Part shown: positions 9,660 to 19,097 of the stretch, in pieces | Position numbering within the stretch: the stretch's first letter is position 1 | Layout of the letters: every line of letters starts with the position of its first letter | Source of the DNA: Raoultibacter massiliensis | GTDB lineage: Bacteria > Actinomycetota > Coriobacteriia > Coriobacteriales > Eggerthellaceae | DNA length: 64,000 nt | Assembly (NCBI RefSeq): GCF_900199545.1 | Contig: NZ_LT962671.1 | Span: 757,430 to 821,429 of the forward strand | Reading direction: 5' to 3' | Notes under the pieces: generated by a model | Seen by the model: only the letters and a program-made list of their open reading frames with translations | The model's database searches: none | What the model was told of the DNA's origin: nothing | Made by a program: the position numbers and the translations under genes

Positions 9660-9823
9660 CGGCTTAGAGGCTCGGTTATGGCGCAGCGGCTGTTGGCCTC
9701 GCCGTGCCTTTCGCAAATATCGTTGAGGTCGGTTTGCGAGTCGCTGATGGTCCGAATGGGCGGCAACGGTGCAGGCGCGGTATCTTTGGCTTTCTTCGCT
9801 GTACGGTGTGCAAAATCTTTCAT
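9660..9823 (-). pseudogene. Frameshifted relic of a Phd/YefM-family antitoxin
   Basis: The minus strand encodes PLPPIRTISDSQTDLNDICE, closely matching PLPRIRPISDLRTDLNGICE of the intact antitoxin at 5594-5887. The similarity then moves to another frame (GQQPL against SQQPL), and the rest of the domain and any toxin gene are missing. The two DNA stretches (about 5815-5880 and 9700-9775) are visibly alike. This is the remains of a second toxin-antitoxin module or of a local duplication. Confidence 0.7.
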
Positions 9824-9923
9824 AAGTATTAACTACTCCAATAAGCGGAATCCGTTCGCACCGTATAGATGAGAAATCGCTACACTGTAGATATCGAGAC
9901 GAAGCAGGCGAAAAGGGGAGAAG

Positions 9924-10463
9924 ATGGCAGATATTCTGGTGGTTACGGGAAGTCCGCGTGCGGGCGGAAACACCTCGATGCTCGCCGATGCGTTCATCGA
10001 GGGGGCCGAGTCGGCGGGAAACGCCGTTACGCGCATCGATGTCGGGCGGGCGGACATTGCGGGATGCCTCGGCTGCAACTACTGTTTCTCGCACGAGGGC
10101 GCATGTTGCCAAGAGGACGACATGCAAAAGATATATCCGCTGCTGCATCGCTGCGATACGCTCGCCTACGTGACGCCCATCTACTGCTTCACGTTCTCGG
10201 CTCAGATCAAGGCGTTCATGGACCGTATGTTCTGCGGCATAGCCAAGCCGTTCTCGGTCAAATCGACGGTGCTCTTGACCGCGTTCGAGGACAAAGACCA
10301 TTCCATATCGAAGTACATGAGCGATACGTACCGGGCGCTCACTGCGTATTCGGGTATGGAGGACAAAGGCGTCGTCGCGGTCGGCAGCGTGTTCGAGAAG
10401 GGCGCGATAGAGGGCAACCCCGGATTGGAAGAGGCACGCAAACTGGGAGCGAGCCTGCGGTAG
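9924..10463 (+). CDS. Flavodoxin-like NAD(P)H-dependent FMN reductase family protein
   Basis: This 179-residue flavodoxin-fold protein starts with the FMN-phosphate loop TGSPRAGGNTS (residues about 8-18). It has cysteines in GCLGCNYC and GACCQ, as in iron-sulfur flavoproteins and their relatives, and the flavin-site segment TPIYCFTFSAQIKAFMDR. It probably reduces small molecules or quinones with an FMN cofactor; the substrate cannot be read from the sequence. GGGGAGAAG precedes the ATG. It appears to be a single transcription unit between the lipoprotein patch and serC. Confidence 0.8.
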   Translation: MADILVVTGSPRAGGNTSMLADAFIEGAESAGNAVTRIDVGRADIAGCLGCNYCFSHEGACCQEDDMQKIYPLLHRCDTLAYVTPIYCFTFSAQIKAFMDRMFCGIAKPFSVKSTVLLTAFEDKDHSISKYMSDTYRALTAYSGMEDKGVVAVGSVFEKGAIEGNPGLEEARKLGASLR

Positions 10464-10555
10464 GGGTGCGCCTGGGGCAGGGGTGCCGTTGCGCCGATAA
10501 TCTGGTCGGCAGCCGTTTTTGTCGCATCGCGGCCTCCGATCATCGAAACGCACGC

Positions 10556-10561
10556 TAGAAT
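10556..10561 (+). promoter_or_regulatory. Candidate -10 element of serC
   Basis: TAGAAT lies about 100 bases before the serC ATG. The same hexamer is found upstream of serA (about 11991) and hppA (about 33770). No strong -35 hexamer is visible, so this is tentative. Confidence 0.35.
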
Positions 10562-10660
10562 GCTTTAGGGAGCTAAAGCGCTGCCGCAACATCGCCTTAT
10601 CGCGGTATGCGTGCGGAAGCCTGCTTCAACCGATTCGTTGATTGATAGGAGATCGTGAAC

Positions 10661-11743
10661 ATGGGTAGGGTGTATAACTTCTCAGCGGGACCGGCCGTGC
10701 TGCCGGAAGAGGTTCTGGCGGAAGCCGCAGCCGAAATGCTCGATTATCGCGGTGTTGGCATGTCGGTAATGGAGATGAGCCATCGCTCGAAGCCCTTCGC
10801 CGAAATCATCGAGACTGCAGAAGCCGACCTGCGCGAACTCATCGGCATTCCCGACAACTACAAGGTGCTGTTCTTGCAGGGCGGTGCCTCGCAGCAGTTT
10901 GCCGCCGTGCCGATGAACCTTATGAGAAATCGTGTGGCCGACTACATCATCACGGGCTCGTGGGCGAAAAAGGCGTGGAAGGAAGGGAAGATCTACGGTG
11001 ACGCCCGCGCCATCGCTTCGAGCGAAGACGAAACGTTCTCCTATATTCCCGACTGCTCCGATCTGCCGATTTCGGAAGATGCGGACTATGTATATATCTG
11101 CGAGAACAATACCATCTACGGCACGAAGTTCCATACGCTGCCCAACACCAAGGGCAAGGATCTCGTGGCAGACGTTTCTTCGTGTTTCCTCTCCGAGCCG
11201 GTTGACATCACAAAATACGCGGTCATGTACGGTGGCGCGCAGAAGAACATCGGCCCCGCCGGCGTGGTGATCGACATCATCCGCGAGGATCTCATTACCG
11301 ATGACGTGCTTGAGGGAACGCCGACCATGCTCAAGTGGAAGACCCAGGCCGATGCCGACTCGCTGTACAACACGCCGCCCGCCTACGGCATTTACATCTG
11401 CGGCAAGGTGTTCAAATGGCTGAAGGATCAGGGCGGTCTCGAGGCCATCGGCAAGCGCAACGAGGAGAAGGCGGCGATCCTCTACGACTACCTCGATCAG
11501 AGCAAGCTTTTCAAGGGTACGGTTCGCAAGGAGGACCGCTCGCTCATGAACGTTCCGTTCGTCACCGGATCCGATGAGCTCGATGCGGCGTTCGTGGCCG
11601 AGGCGAAGGAAGCGGGGCTTGTGAACCTCAAGGGCCATCGCAGCGTGGGCGGCATGCGTGCGAGCATCTACAACGCCATGCCGAAAGCGGGCGTCGAGAA
11701 GCTTGTCGAGTTCATGGACGGCTTCGAGAAGGCGCACGCGTAA
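10661..11743 (+). CDS. serC: Phosphoserine aminotransferase
   Basis: This 360-residue PLP enzyme transfers an amino group from glutamate to 3-phosphohydroxypyruvate in serine synthesis. The N-terminus VYNFSAGPAVLPEEVL is diagnostic. The PLP-binding lysine is K195 in MYGGAQKNIGPAG, and the C-terminal HRSVGGMRASIYNAMP is the family's signature. The ATG at 10661 is preferred over a GTG six bases earlier because ATAGGAG then has normal spacing. It is followed by a strong terminator and then serA, so the first two serine-pathway enzymes are adjacent but probably separately transcribed. Confidence 0.96.
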   Translation: MGRVYNFSAGPAVLPEEVLAEAAAEMLDYRGVGMSVMEMSHRSKPFAEIIETAEADLRELIGIPDNYKVLFLQGGASQQFAAVPMNLMRNRVADYIITGSWAKKAWKEGKIYGDARAIASSEDETFSYIPDCSDLPISEDADYVYICENNTIYGTKFHTLPNTKGKDLVADVSSCFLSEPVDITKYAVMYGGAQKNIGPAGVVIDIIREDLITDDVLEGTPTMLKWKTQADADSLYNTPPAYGIYICGKVFKWLKDQGGLEAIGKRNEEKAAILYDYLDQSKLFKGTVRKEDRSLMNVPFVTGSDELDAAFVAEAKEAGLVNLKGHRSVGGMRASIYNAMPKAGVEKLVEFMDGFEKAHA

Positions 11744-11777
11744 GCGAAATGCGCTAACAGGCAGACGAAATCTTGTC

Positions 11778-11813
11778 GGGGCGGCAACCTTTAAGGTAGC
11801 CGCCCCGCGTTTT
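11778..11813 (+). terminator. Intrinsic terminator of serC
   Basis: GGGGCGGC (11778-11785) pairs with GCCGCCCC (11799-11806), with an inner CCTTTAAGG self-complement. It is followed by GCGTTTT. Confidence 0.85.
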
Positions 11814-12078
11814 ACCGTGCGGCTTGCCCGCGCAGGACCTGCTTCCCGTCTCTGCTTAGAAGCGGTCGATCGGGACGGTCGAACGGCTTTGCGGGACGGG
11901 TGGGCGGCGTGCTTGCGATTTGGTTTCGAATTCCGGATATGGTTTTGCGTCGTGTGCCGTTTTACGCGGAACTCGCCGGTTTCGGTGCGGTAGAATGCAA
12001 GCTCGTGAAAAGACTGCAACGGGCTTGAGCCTTTTTAGGCGAAACGACAGCGGTAAGGAAGGAAGAGTGGTTGCCGTT

Positions 12079-13656
12079 ATGGCGAAGAAGGTGCTGGTTA
12101 CCGAGAAGCTTGCAGAAGCGGGCCTCGATATTCTGCGCAGCAAGGGCTACGAGGTCGATGTTTTGCTCGAGCTGGATCCCGAAGGCCTCGTCGATGCGAT
12201 ACCCGCATACGACGCGCTCATCGTTCGCAGCGCCACGAAGGTGACTCGCGAAGTCATCGAAGCCGCCGCCAACCTGAGGGTCATCGGCCGTGCGGGCGTA
12301 GGCATCGATAACGTCGATGTCGAGGCGGCTACCGAGCGCGGCGTTATCGTATGCAATGCGCCCACATCAAACATCGTTTCCGCCGCAGAGCAGACCATGT
12401 GCCTGATGCTCGCCTGCGCACGCAAAACGCCGCAAGCGGTTGCATCCATGAAGGACGGAAAGTGGGAGCGTTCGAAGTTCAGCGGCACCGAGCTTTTCGA
12501 GAAGACGCTTGCCATATTCGGACTCGGCCGCGTCGGCGGACTTGTGGCCGAACGCGCCCGCGCGTTCGGGATGAACCTTATCGGCTACGATCCGTACTGC
12601 AGCCCCGAACGGGCCGAGCAGCTTGGAGTCGAGCTGTACGACAACGTTGACGACATCGTGCCGTTGGCCGATTTCATTACGGTGCACCTACCCAAAACCA
12701 AGGAGACCATCGGGATGTTCGGGCCTGCCCAATACGCCGCCATGAAGGATGGCGTCATCCTCGTGAACACGGCTCGCGGCGGTATCTACAACATCGAATC
12801 GTTGGCGGATTTCGTGGCTGCGGGCAAAATCGGCGGCGCGGCGATAGACGTGTACGAGGCCGAGCCTTGCACGGAAAGCCCATTGCATGAGTTCGATAAC
12901 GTTATCCTGACGCCCCACTTGGGCGCTTCCACCAAGGAAGCCCAGACGCGCGCCGGCATCCAGATCGCCGAGTACGTGTCGGCGGGCCTTGAGGGCTCCA
13001 TCGTCCCCACAGCGGTCAACATGGCGCTTGTACCGCCCGAGATCATGGATGCGGTGGGCCCCTATGTGCCCGCTTGTCAGCTTATGGGCTCGATGCTCGC
13101 CCAGATCGACGGTGATATTCCGCAGTATTTGAAGCTTACGGCTGCGGGTTCGCTCGCTGGAGCCGATCCTTCGATTCTCGTCGCGGGTACGCTCGGCGGC
13201 ATTCTTTCCTACAAGAACGTGGCGGTTACACCCGTCAACGCCGAAGCTGTGGCGAAGCGTCACGGTATCAAAGTTGAGACGCAATCGCGCCCCGATGCGC
13301 AGGGGTACGCTTCTGCGGTTTCGGTTGTGGCAGACGGCACCGAGATATCCTGCACGCTTGCCGATACCGCCCAGGTTCCGCGCATCGTTTCTCTGTTCGG
13401 CTACCAGATCGACATCGCGCCCGCATCGCAATCGCTTATCTTCGAGTACGTGGATGCCCCGGGTAAAATCGGTACCATCGGCACCATACTCGGCTCGGCC
13501 GGCATCAACATCACCACGATGCAGGTGGGCATGAAAGAGAAGGAGAAGAACGCGCTCGTGTACATGAACGTCGAAGGCGATGTCGACGATGCCATCATGG
13601 GCAAGCTGCGCGAAGGATTGGGCGAGCTCAAAAACCTTTGGTATGTGAAGCTGTAG
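12079..13656 (+). CDS. serA: D-3-phosphoglycerate dehydrogenase
   Basis: This 525-residue enzyme oxidises 3-phosphoglycerate, the first step of serine synthesis. It has the N-terminal substrate domain (KVLVTEKLAEAGLDIL), an NAD-binding Rossmann domain with GLGRVGGLVAERA near residue 150, the catalytic segment VNTARGG, an intervening domain, and a C-terminal ACT domain (DAPGKIGTIGTILGSAGINI). The last domain is usual in long actinobacterial SerA and mediates serine feedback. ATG 12079 matches the family N-terminus. GTG 12067 is closer to the AAGGAAGG site and is an alternative. Confidence 0.96.
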   Translation: MAKKVLVTEKLAEAGLDILRSKGYEVDVLLELDPEGLVDAIPAYDALIVRSATKVTREVIEAAANLRVIGRAGVGIDNVDVEAATERGVIVCNAPTSNIVSAAEQTMCLMLACARKTPQAVASMKDGKWERSKFSGTELFEKTLAIFGLGRVGGLVAERARAFGMNLIGYDPYCSPERAEQLGVELYDNVDDIVPLADFITVHLPKTKETIGMFGPAQYAAMKDGVILVNTARGGIYNIESLADFVAAGKIGGAAIDVYEAEPCTESPLHEFDNVILTPHLGASTKEAQTRAGIQIAEYVSAGLEGSIVPTAVNMALVPPEIMDAVGPYVPACQLMGSMLAQIDGDIPQYLKLTAAGSLAGADPSILVAGTLGGILSYKNVAVTPVNAEAVAKRHGIKVETQSRPDAQGYASAVSVVADGTEISCTLADTAQVPRIVSLFGYQIDIAPASQSLIFEYVDAPGKIGTIGTILGSAGINITTMQVGMKEKEKNALVYMNVEGDVDDAIMGKLREGLGELKNLWYVKL

Positions 13657-13683
13657 GGTCCAAAGGCGACGAAAGGGAACTCG

Positions 13684-13714
13684 GAGCCCGCTCATGCAAC
13701 GCGCGGGCTCTTTT
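13684..13714 (+). terminator. Intrinsic terminator of serA
   Basis: GAGCCCGC (13684-13691) pairs with GCGGGCTC (13703-13710) and is followed by TTTT. Confidence 0.85.
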
Positions 13715-13900
13715 CGCAGGCTGCTCGACGCTGTTGGCGACTGATGCTCGGGCGTCATGCGGGTCGTGTTGCCGTGCTGCAACCGCAAGCCGTTGGGAGC
13801 GTCGCGCCGTTCGGGTTCCCGTCGCTTCTGCGCCATCGATGGCGATGCCGTGATGAAACAGGTGCCTTGTTGAGAATTCCGAGGTGAAATCCCTTATGTT

Positions 13901-13909
13901 TGCTATGAT
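13901..13909 (+). promoter_or_regulatory. Extended -10 promoter of leuA
   Basis: TGCTATGAT, an extended -10 (TG-N-TATGAT), lies 37 bases before the leuA ATG. No clear -35 is seen, as expected for extended -10 promoters. Confidence 0.5.
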
Positions 13910-13946
13910 TATCGAAGTAATGTTGAGCGAATAGAAAGGGCAGCTC

Positions 13947-15479
13947 ATGACACGCAAGATCCAGATCTTCGATACGACGCTGCGCGACGGCGAACAATCG
14001 CCTGGCGCATCCATGAACACGGAAGAGAAGTTGGTTGTTGCGCGTCAGCTACTTAGGCTCAACGTGGATGTGATCGAGGCGGGATTTCCGATTTCGAGTC
14101 CGGGCGATTTCGAAAGCGTCCGCCGCATCGCCGAATTGGCAGGCGATCAGGCGACGGTCTGCGCGCTCACCCGGGCGGTCGAAAAGGATATCGATTCGGC
14201 GGCCGACGCGCTCAAGTACTGCAAGCGCCCTCGCATCCATACGGGCATCGGCGTGAGCCCGAGTCATTTGCAGGACAAGCTGCGAATCTCCGAAGAGGAG
14301 TGCCTCAAGCGCACGGCCCATTGCGTCAGCTATGCGAAGCAGTACGTTGAAGACGTGCAGTTCTACGCCGAAGACGCCGGTCGATCTGATTACGATTTCC
14401 TTGTGCGCGTTATCCAAACTGCCATCGATAACGGCGCGACGGTCGTGAACATCCCCGACACCACGGGCTATTCGCTGCCTGAGGAATTCGGGCGCCGCAT
14501 CAAGTACCTCATGGACAATGTAGACGGGATCGAGAACGTAACCGTGGCAGTGCATTGCCACAACGATCTCGGCATGGCGACGGCGCTTGCGATGGAAGGC
14601 GTTAAAAACGGCGCGACGCAGATCGAGTGCACCATCAACGGCCTCGGAGAGCGTGCAGGCAACACCGCCATGGAAGAGGTTGTCATGGCGATCAAGATGC
14701 ACGAACAGGAGCTTGACGCCCATACCGATGTAAACACGCGCGAATTCTTGAAGGCAAGCCGCCTCGTATCCTCGATCACAGGTATGAGCGTGCAGGCAAA
14801 CAAGGCGATCGTCGGCGCCAACGCCTTCGCCCACTCGTCGGGCATCCATCAGGATGGCGTGCTCAAAAAGCGCGATACTTACGAAATCATCGATCCGGCC
14901 GATGTGGGTGCGGGGCAGAGCCAGATAGTCCTTACGGCTCGCAGTGGCCATGCGGCGCTCAAGCACCGCCTTGAAGAGCTCGGCTACGACCTCGAGGGCG
15001 AGGCGCTCGATCAGGTGTACGGAGCGTTTCTCGATCTGGCCGATAAGAAGAAGGAAGTGTACGACGAGGATCTTGAAAGCCTCGTCAATGAGCGTGATCG
15101 CAACGAAAACGCGATTTACGTGCTTGAAGGCGTGCAGATCAGCTGCGGGTTCCCGCTCACGCCGACTGCAACGGTCACGCTGCGCAATCAGGCCGACCAG
15201 GTGGTCACCGCCTGCGAGTTCGGCACGGGCCCGATCGATGCGATGTGCAAGGCCATCGACAAGATCGTACAGGTTGACAATGACCTCACCGAATTCGCGG
15301 TGCAGTCGGTTACGCGCGGCATCGATGCGCTCGGTGAAGTGACCATCCGCGTGACCGATCCCGAAGGCGCCATTTACACGGGTCGCGGCTCCGACGGCGA
15401 CATCGTCGTGTCGTCGACCAAAGCGTATCTCAATGCTTTGAATCGCCTGTTGAACGACAAGAAGGAACATCGCAAGTAG
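13947..15479 (+). CDS. leuA: 2-isopropylmalate synthase
   Basis: This 510-residue enzyme condenses 2-ketoisovalerate with acetyl-CoA, the first step of leucine synthesis, and so draws on the product of the ilv operon at the left end. The N-terminal TIM-barrel motif [16 protein letters not shown] is at residues about 6-21. Metal-binding VHCHNDLG lies near residue 200, and GIHQDGVLK follows. The C-terminal third is the LeuA dimer/allosteric domain. Length fits the bacterial short-form LeuA. GAAAGGG precedes the ATG. It is flanked by terminators, so it is probably monocistronic. Confidence 0.95.
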   Translation: MTRKIQIFDTTLRDGEQSPGASMNTEEKLVVARQLLRLNVDVIEAGFPISSPGDFESVRRIAELAGDQATVCALTRAVEKDIDSAADALKYCKRPRIHTGIGVSPSHLQDKLRISEEECLKRTAHCVSYAKQYVEDVQFYAEDAGRSDYDFLVRVIQTAIDNGATVVNIPDTTGYSLPEEFGRRIKYLMDNVDGIENVTVAVHCHNDLGMATALAMEGVKNGATQIECTINGLGERAGNTAMEEVVMAIKMHEQELDAHTDVNTREFLKASRLVSSITGMSVQANKAIVGANAFAHSSGIHQDGVLKKRDTYEIIDPADVGAGQSQIVLTARSGHAALKHRLEELGYDLEGEALDQVYGAFLDLADKKKEVYDEDLESLVNERDRNENAIYVLEGVQISCGFPLTPTATVTLRNQADQVVTACEFGTGPIDAMCKAIDKIVQVDNDLTEFAVQSVTRGIDALGEVTIRVTDPEGAIYTGRGSDGDIVVSSTKAYLNALNRLLNDKKEHRK

Positions 15480-15525
15480 GGTTTGTTCGCTGGTACGGTT
15501 GAGCTGTTGGCAATCTAGCAAGCAA

Positions 15526-15558
15526 AGCGATCCGCCCCTTTGGGCGGATCGTTGTTTT
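15526..15558 (+). terminator. Intrinsic terminator of leuA
   Basis: GCGATCCGCCC (15527-15537) pairs with GGGCGGATCGT (15542-15552) around a four-base loop and is followed by TGTTTT. Confidence 0.88.
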
Positions 15559-15709
15559 CCGGTTTGAAAAAGCCGTATTCGACCCTGAGAGCAAGCGGCG
15601 AAAATCGTCCTGCGAACGGCATATATGATACTACCTATGTGCCGTTTACGTGGCATTCGTAACGGTTCGCCCCCGCATCACGGCATATCCTCAAACGGGG
15701 TGTATGGTT

Positions 15710-15737
15710 TGCCTAACAGCTGGATTTCAGCTAGGCA
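15710..15737 (+). promoter_or_regulatory. Hairpin in the leader of the aldehyde dehydrogenase gene
   Basis: TGCCTA (15710-15715) pairs with TAGGCA (15732-15737), with an inner GCTG/CAGC stem, 40 bases before the ATG. A TATGAT -10-like hexamer is at 15624-15629, so the hairpin would be in the 5' untranslated region. A regulatory role is speculative. Confidence 0.3.
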
Positions 15738-15776
15738 GAGCGTGCTTCTGCGCGCAGACGTACGAAAGGATTCCGT

Positions 15777-17261
15777 ATGAACAACCCTGCTCAGAGCTCC
15801 TATCAACTCTATATCGGTGGCAAATGGGTCGATTCTTCCGATGGGAAGAAACTCGATGTTTATTGTCCCGCAAACGGCGAGAAACTCTCCGAGATCGCAG
15901 ATGCCACGCGCGAGGATGTCGACCGTGCGGTTGACGCCGCCTGGGAGGCTTTTGCGTCGTGGGGCAAGACCACCAAGGCGGAGCGTGCGATCATCCTGAA
16001 CAAGGTTGCCGATATCATCGAAGAGAACGCCGAGCATTTCGCTATGCTCGAGACGCTTGACAACGGAAAGCCGATCCGCGAGACCCGCGCCATCGACGTT
16101 GCCTACTCCGTCGATCACTTCCGCTACTTCGCGGGCGTGCTTTTGGCTGATACCGGTGAGGCCGATATGCTTCCCGGCAATATGATGTCGCTCGTGCTCC
16201 ATGAGCCCATCGGCGTCGTCGGCCAAATCGTGCCATGGAACTTCCCGTTCCTTATGGCGGCGTGGAAGCTCGCCCCCGTACTCGCTGCGGGTGACTGCAC
16301 GGTGTTCAAGCCTTCCTCGACGACATCGCTTACCGTTCTCGAGCTTGCCAAGCTCACCCAGGATGTCATTCCCGCAGGCGTGTTCAACGTGGTTACGGGT
16401 CGCGGTTCGAAATCGGGGCAGTACATCCTCGAGAACCAGAAGATATCCAAGCTCGCCTTCACCGGTTCGACCGAGGTCGGCCGCGACGTTGCCCGCGCTG
16501 CGGCGGAGCGCCTGATTCCCGCAACGCTCGAGCTGGGCGGCAAATCCGCGAACATAATCTTCCCGGATGCGAAGTGGGATATGATGCTCGACGGCATTCA
16601 GCTCGGCATCCTGTTCAATCAGGGCCAGGTGTGCTGTGCCGGCAGCCGTATCTTCGTGCACGAGGATATTTACGATAAATTCGTCGAAGATGCCGTACAT
16701 GCGTTCGAGAACGTGAAGGTGGGCCTTCCGTGGGAGGACGATACGCAGATGGGCAGCCAGATCGACGAAGGCCAGATGAACAAGATCCTCGACTACATCC
16801 AAATCGCGAAGGACGAGGGCGGTAAGGTTCTGGTTGGCGGCGAGCGCGCCACTGAAGGCGATCTTGCCAAAGGCGCCTTCCTCAAGCCGACGCTTCTCGA
16901 GGTTCCGAACAATTCGTGCCGCGTTGCCCAAGAAGAGATCTTCGGGCCGGTGGCCGTGGTTATCAAGTTCAAAGACGAGCAGGAAGTCATCGACATGGCC
17001 AACGACTCGGTCTACGGCCTCGGCGGTGCCGTATGGACGCGCGACATCAACCGCGCGTTCCGCGTGGCGCAAGGCGTGCAGACCGGCCGCATGTGGGTGA
17101 ACACTTATAACCAGATTCCTTCGGGTGCGCCGTTCGGCGGCTACAAGGAATCCGGCATCGGCCGCGAAACCCACAAGATCATGCTCGAGCACTACACGCA
17201 GACCAAGAACATCATGATCAACCTGAGCGAGGAACCGAGCGGCTTCTATCCGGCGAAGTAG
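15777..17261 (+). CDS. NAD(P)-dependent aldehyde dehydrogenase
   Basis: This is a 494-residue class I/II-type aldehyde dehydrogenase. It has the IVPWNFPFLMAAWKLAPVLAAG cofactor segment, FTGSTEVGR, the general-base Glu in ATLELGGKSAN (about residue 251) and the catalytic Cys in NQGQVCCAGSR (about residue 285). The second Cys next to it is common in the family. C-terminal PFGGYKESGIGRE is also typical. It resembles AldA/AdhE-independent acetaldehyde or betaine-aldehyde dehydrogenases, but substrate cannot be assigned. It stands alone between two hairpins. Confidence 0.93.
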   Translation: MNNPAQSSYQLYIGGKWVDSSDGKKLDVYCPANGEKLSEIADATREDVDRAVDAAWEAFASWGKTTKAERAIILNKVADIIEENAEHFAMLETLDNGKPIRETRAIDVAYSVDHFRYFAGVLLADTGEADMLPGNMMSLVLHEPIGVVGQIVPWNFPFLMAAWKLAPVLAAGDCTVFKPSSTTSLTVLELAKLTQDVIPAGVFNVVTGRGSKSGQYILENQKISKLAFTGSTEVGRDVARAAAERLIPATLELGGKSANIIFPDAKWDMMLDGIQLGILFNQGQVCCAGSRIFVHEDIYDKFVEDAVHAFENVKVGLPWEDDTQMGSQIDEGQMNKILDYIQIAKDEGGKVLVGGERATEGDLAKGAFLKPTLLEVPNNSCRVAQEEIFGPVAVVIKFKDEQEVIDMANDSVYGLGGAVWTRDINRAFRVAQGVQTGRMWVNTYNQIPSGAPFGGYKESGIGRETHKIMLEHYTQTKNIMINLSEEPSGFYPAK

Positions 17262-17298
17262 CCCTCGTCTGAAACCGCGCGTTCGCCAAGCGCGCAAC

Positions 17299-17326
17299 CG
17301 CGTGCCGGCCTTCGGGTCGGCACGCG
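17299..17326. terminator. Hairpin after the aldehyde dehydrogenase
   Basis: A 12-bp stem, CGCGTGCCGGCC against GGTCGGCACGCG with one G-U pair, is closed by a TTCG tetraloop. No U-tract follows. Confidence 0.6.
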
Positions 17327-17406
17327 TGCGTTCGGGGCCGTTTGCGGGAGGCGGCGCGCGAACGGATGGCGCTTGCGACGAGCTCCACGTTAGGTTTTCG
17401 GGCGGG

Positions 17407-17497
17407 CCCCTTGCGCCCGCCCGCGCATCCGGAGCCTCTTTCGAATCGCACCAAACGAGAACATGCCGGGTCCCTTGCGCCCGCCCGCGCATCCGGA
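17407..17497. repeat. Two copies of a 26-bp GC-rich direct repeat
   Basis: A 26-bp sequence beginning CCCTTGCGCCCGCCCGCG and ending ATCCGGA is present at 17407-17432 and again, identical, at 17472-17497, 65 bases apart. The second copy abuts the stop of the VanY-like gene on the minus strand. Confidence 0.85.
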
Positions 17498-17501
17498 TGC
17501 G

Positions 17502-18317
17502 CTAGCCGCCGATCAGAGCCAGGTACTCTTCGAGGCAAACGCCGAGTTCGCGGATCTCCTCGGCGACCTCTCTGCCGACGTAGCGGTAGTGCCACGGCTC
17601 GTAGATGATGCCGGTCACGGCGCTTTTCCCAGTGGGGTAGCGCAGAATGAACCCGAACTTTCCGCAGTGTTCGATAAGCCATTGCTGGACGGGCGTGCTC
17701 TCTTGGGTCTCGTCGAGGTTCTGGTTGTTGAGATCGACGATGTCGAGCGCAAAGCCGAGCTGGTGCTCGCTCGCGCCTGGCACGGCAACCGATTTCCCCG
17801 CCTCCGCCCGCGCGTCCTCAAGCGAAAGACCTGCGGCGAGGCCTTTTTGCACGTTGTTGGCGAAAAGGCCTTCCTGCACTTCCTTCGAGCGGTACGCCGA
17901 GCAGATGAGGGGGGAGAGCCCTGCTTCGCGGCAGGCGTCCATCATGGACATCGCCTCGGCTGTGCAGCGCTCGTCTGCATAGAAGCCCTGTTCGAGGGGC
18001 GCGAGTGCGGGCTCGTATCCTTCGGGGAGCGGGTTTTCCGCGTTGACGAGCACGAGGCTCCAATCGTTCGGGGATCCGTTGTACGTGCGGGCGGGCGATG
18101 CGGCGTCAACCGGCAGGTCCGTTTGCCGGAGGTCGCCTGCATCGGCTGTTTCTGGTGATGATGTTGCGTTTGACCCTGCGGGCGGCGCGCTGCCGATCAC
18201 TCGGCTAGCCGTGGCGACCGCGCAGCCGGCGGCGAGAAGCGCGCCTGCTAAAAACCCTCTGCGGGTGATGGAGCGGCCTTGTGCGCTGCGGTAGCGAACT
18301 CGTTTTGTCGGACCCAT
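17502..18317 (-). CDS. VanY-like D-alanyl-D-alanine carboxypeptidase (peptidase M15B)
   Basis: This 271-residue exported zinc peptidase would trim the terminal D-Ala of peptidoglycan stem peptides. The N-terminus has a twin-arginine-like signal (SITRRGFLAGALLAAGC) that may also be lipid-modified at the Cys. The catalytic domain has SAYRSKEVQ, the zinc motif SEHQLGFALD (from residue 183) and EPWHYRY (from residue 240), all hallmarks of M15B. It lies downstream of a two-component system on the same strand, separated by about 50 bases. A link to cell-wall sensing is an inference; no van resistance genes are nearby. Confidence 0.9.
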   Translation of the reverse strand: MGPTKRVRYRSAQGRSITRRGFLAGALLAAGCAVATASRVIGSAPPAGSNATSSPETADAGDLRQTDLPVDAASPARTYNGSPNDWSLVLVNAENPLPEGYEPALAPLEQGFYADERCTAEAMSMMDACREAGLSPLICSAYRSKEVQEGLFANNVQKGLAAGLSLEDARAEAGKSVAVPGASEHQLGFALDIVDLNNQNLDETQESTPVQQWLIEHCGKFGFILRYPTGKSAVTGIIYEPWHYRYVGREVAEEIRELGVCLEEYLALIGG

Positions 18318-18365
18318 GGAAACCGCCTTTCTCTTTCGGTATCGCTACCGTAAGAGAGCGGTTTA

Positions 18366-19097
18366 TCAGGACGGCATCGCGAGGGCATCGTTTTGCCATC
18401 CGAGGTTGAAAAGGAGCGTTCCTTCCATCAGCAGGGCGGGAGCCGTGTACGATGCGGCCGTGTTTTCGTCGGTCCGTTTGAGCTCGATCGCGTATTCGCT
18501 CGAGAGTTCGTCGTAGAGCCCGATGCTCGCTTCAGCGGAATCGATTTCGCCGTTTTCGCGGTAGTAGGAGAGCAGGGATTCGATCTCTTCGGGCAAGCCG
18601 TCTTCCGATACGACGAGCGTCGTGTTGCCGGTCTGCAGAAAAAACGCGACCGCCTTTCCGCTCGCATCGTCGATCCAGACGCTTTCCTGCGCGTCGCCGG
18701 CGCTCTGGTTTCCCGTGCAGATCCAGACGATGCCCGAAGGTGCGCCTGTGCTCGTACCGGTGATGAGGACCGGCGATGTGTGCGCGCTGTCCGGCGCGAA
18801 AGGTTTCGCGCCGACTGCGTCGATCAGCTCTTCGGCGGCTTGCAGCGCTCCTTCCTCATCAAGGCGGACGCCTTCGGCGAGCTCCACTTCCGAGGGGCTG
18901 GATCCGAACAGATCCAACATCTGCAAAAGATCGGCCGTCTCGCCTAGCGCAAGGGCGGCGGCACCGTTGTCGCGCTCGGTGCTTTCCTGCTCGAGCTGCC
19001 GGTCGAGCGCATTCACGGCAAGCCCGGGAAGAGCCGCGCCAAGCGCGACGAGCGCTGCCGTGCAAAGCACCGCCGCAACCGATGCCATCCGTTTCAT
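18366..19097 (-). CDS. Exported protein of unknown function, coupled to a sensor kinase
   Basis: This 243-residue protein has an N-terminal signal peptide or anchor (SVAAVLCTAALVALGAALPGLAV) and a soluble acidic extracellular domain. No recognised motif is visible. The start at 19097 is chosen because GGAGG lies six bases upstream and it overlaps the stop of the histidine kinase by four bases. That coupling suggests an accessory protein for the kinase, for example a ligand-sensing or inhibitory partner, but this is inferred only from gene order. Confidence 0.75.
   Translation of the reverse strand: MKRMASVAAVLCTAALVALGAALPGLAVNALDRQLEQESTERDNGAAALALGETADLLQMLDLFGSSPSEVELAEGVRLDEEGALQAAEELIDAVGAKPFAPDSAHTSPVLITGTSTGAPSGIVWICTGNQSAGDAQESVWIDDASGKAVAFFLQTGNTTLVVSEDGLPEEIESLLSYYRENGEIDSAEASIGLYDELSSEYAIELKRTDENTAASYTAPALLMEGTLLFNLGWQNDALAMPS

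Noticed and set aside
17342..17608. Plus-strand frames overlapping the VanY-like gene and the 26-bp repeats
   Set aside because: Arg/Pro-rich frames through GC-rich intergenic repeats; opposite to a well-supported gene.
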